DNA from: Vigna angularis
Lineage: Eukaryota; Streptophyta; Magnoliopsida; Fabales; Fabaceae
Assembly (NCBI RefSeq): GCF_016808095.1
Contig: NC_068973.1
Coordinates: 27,508,077 to 27,572,076 of the forward strand
DNA length: 64,000 nt
Direction: 5' to 3'
The first letter of the stretch is position 1, and each line of letters starts with the position of its first letter. A model generated the notes under the pieces. The model had not been told where the DNA came from. It ran no database searches and saw only the letters and a program-made list of their open reading frames with translations. Below, one piece after another: positions 62,817 through 64,000 of this stretch. The translations under genes and the position numbers were made by a program.

Positions 62817-62945
62817 GATGACAAACTCCTAGCTAAGGGTCCAATCACAAGAAGCATGGCCAAACAAATTCAAGAAGGATTAAAATCATTTCCAAAAGAA
62901 GGAGCTAAACTCTTATTTACTTGGGCTATCATGAAGTATTTCTAG
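62817..62945 (+). pseudogene. Ty3/gypsy pol C-terminal scrap
   Basis: An open stretch DDKLLAKGPITRSMAKQI followed by QEGLKSFPKEGAKLLF, ending at TAG 62943-62945. The GPITRxxAK motif is common at the very end of plant Ty3/gypsy polyproteins. Confidence 0.6.
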
Positions 62946-63716
62946 ACCTTGTATTAAGGGACAAGTAGTATAGGGTATATTTTTAGGCCTTGTATAATGG
63001 GCCAAGTATTGTATGGTTTGTAATATTAGCTTAAAAGAGTGTGTCCCACCATGGGACATGATGGCCACATGGCAAGCTCTTAGTGAAGACACTTCTTAAA
63101 AAGGAAGTGGCCATGTGTCACTTTCCAAGTGGAGAAACTCTTCCTAAAGTGGATTGCCACATGTCACTCTAAGAGTGGAAAGCTTTTGCAAAAGTGGATT
63201 GTCACATGGCACTTTAAGAGTGGAGGAACTTTGCAAAAGTGGATTACCACATGTCACTTTAAGAGTGGAGAAGACTTTACAAAAGTGGATTGCCACATGG
63301 CACTCTAAGAGTGGAGAAACTTTGTAAAAGAGGATTGCCACATGTCTCTTTAAGAGTGGATAGTTTTTAGGGTTTCTTGTCTACTTTGGAGACACCTTTC
63401 TCTATAAATAGAAGGGTCTCCTTCCTTGTAAAATCACTTGATGAATTTGAATGTTATTATGCCAAAATGTGTGCAAACATATCTTGTCTCAAGTCAAGGC
63501 TAGAGCATCCCATGAGGTCCCTCTAACCACCCTTCTCTAGAGTTGGCCCAACCTCTCCGGAGATCCATCAAACACCTCCATCCTACCACAAATACTCACC
63601 AAAATCCTCACCAATATTGTGAGCCCACCACCATATCCATTACTTCCGCACAAATTCCACCTCCATAGCTTCATCTTCGCGCTTTGGCCCAACCTAGCTC
63701 AAGGAGGACGTTATCA
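62946..63716 (+). mobile_element. LTR of a Ty3/gypsy element, followed by a PBS
   Basis: Lies between a pol C-terminal scrap and a tRNA-Met-type PBS (TGGTATCAAGAGC at 63719-63731). It holds a TATA box (ctctataaatag near 63401) and ends ...ggacgttatca. The start is not fixed precisely. Pol end, then LTR, then PBS means this LTR serves as the 3' LTR of one copy and the 5' LTR of another. Confidence 0.65.
63100..63365. repeat. ~48-bp tandem repeat in the LTR, about 5-6 units
   Basis: Units of aaagtggattgccacatggc + actctaagagtggagaaact upstream of the TATA box. The complement frame at 63144-63341 is an artefact. Confidence 0.9.
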
Positions 63717-63731
63717 TTTGGTATCAAGAGC

Positions 63732-64000
63732 TTTGGGTCTACAAGAGCTAAGTATCTTGGTCCTTTACCTATCTTTGTGTATTTCTTGTTGTTATTGTGT
63801 TGTTCTTTATTGTCTTCCATTGTTTACATCCATATATGTTATTTTTATGGTTCTAGTTTGTTCTTTAGCGGAACCATTCGGTTTTTACCACTAAGTTTCC
63901 ATATACATGTGTTGTGGTGTGCTTTTATATTTTTTTGAGTCTTTCTTCATATATTTGGTTCTGTTTTAATGTCATTTTGGGTTATTTTTTATTTTTAATT
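63732..64000 (+). mobile_element. Start of a retrotransposon interior (cut by window end)
   Basis: Directly after the PBS. T-rich leader, no gag frame within the remaining 270 bases. Confidence 0.5.

Overview
The window is nuclear DNA of a flowering plant, most likely a papilionoid legume of the Vigna/Phaseolus type. Three things point this way: plant GT-AG intron structure, plant-only gene families (RUNKEL kinase, TMK receptor kinase, STP hexose carrier, PGIP-like LRR, WOX homeobox), and a dense stack of plant transposons (Ty3/gypsy including Athila- and Ogre/Tat-like, Ty1/copia Sirevirus-like, CACTA, Mutator-like). The genus is a guess from repeat style and was not tested. Most of the sequence is transposon-derived. 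There is no operon logic, no rRNA or tRNA gene and no CRISPR.

Layout. 1-1516: minisatellite-like start, then a ~1.3 kb element with 165-bp inverted repeats. 1719-8405: split RUNKEL-like kinase gene whose third intron in this window (1926-6620) holds a decayed Ty3/gypsy element and a copia fragment. Its last exon runs without a break into an acidic/Gln-rich linker and a hydrophobic tail. 8566-11786: AT-rich, no gene seen. 11797-13386: Pack-MULE with a captured, stop-containing TMK receptor-kinase piece and a 10-bp target duplication. 13900-22200: LTR-type noncoding remains and two small inverted-repeat elements (18700-19909; 20251-21548). 22200-28690: a 1.3 kb direct duplication flanking an STP hexose-transporter fragment; the second copy is split by a 2.3 kb LTR with a 5-bp target duplication. 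29499-36295: complete CACTA element (TIRs, TTA duplication, palindrome-rich subterminal arrays) carrying a gutted TNP2-type gene and a Transposase_24/Ulp1-type gene; it sits in a Sirevirus-like LTR. 39803-58402: an 18.6 kb Ogre/Tat-like LTR retrotransposon with no recognisable gag-pol. 58405-60760: Athila-type pol end and LTR. 61150-64000: PGIP-like LRR fragment, microsatellite, and a Ty3 pol end-LTR-PBS junction.

The most interesting item is inside the Ogre/Tat-like element. On the strand opposite to the retrotransposon there is what looks like a complete small gene: TATA box near 48330, a 5' leader exon, an intron, an exon coding a WUSCHEL-type homeodomain, an 82-bp intron, and a last exon with a WUS-box-like LLDLFPI motif (about 137 aa). 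If confirmed, this is a developmental homeobox gene carried antisense by a retrotransposon. Second is the RUNKEL-like gene: all six visible exons stay in frame, the catalytic Asp is replaced by Asn, and the usual long C-terminal half is replaced by a possible membrane anchor. Third is the CACTA element, whose left and right ends use palindromes with the same arms but different spacers.
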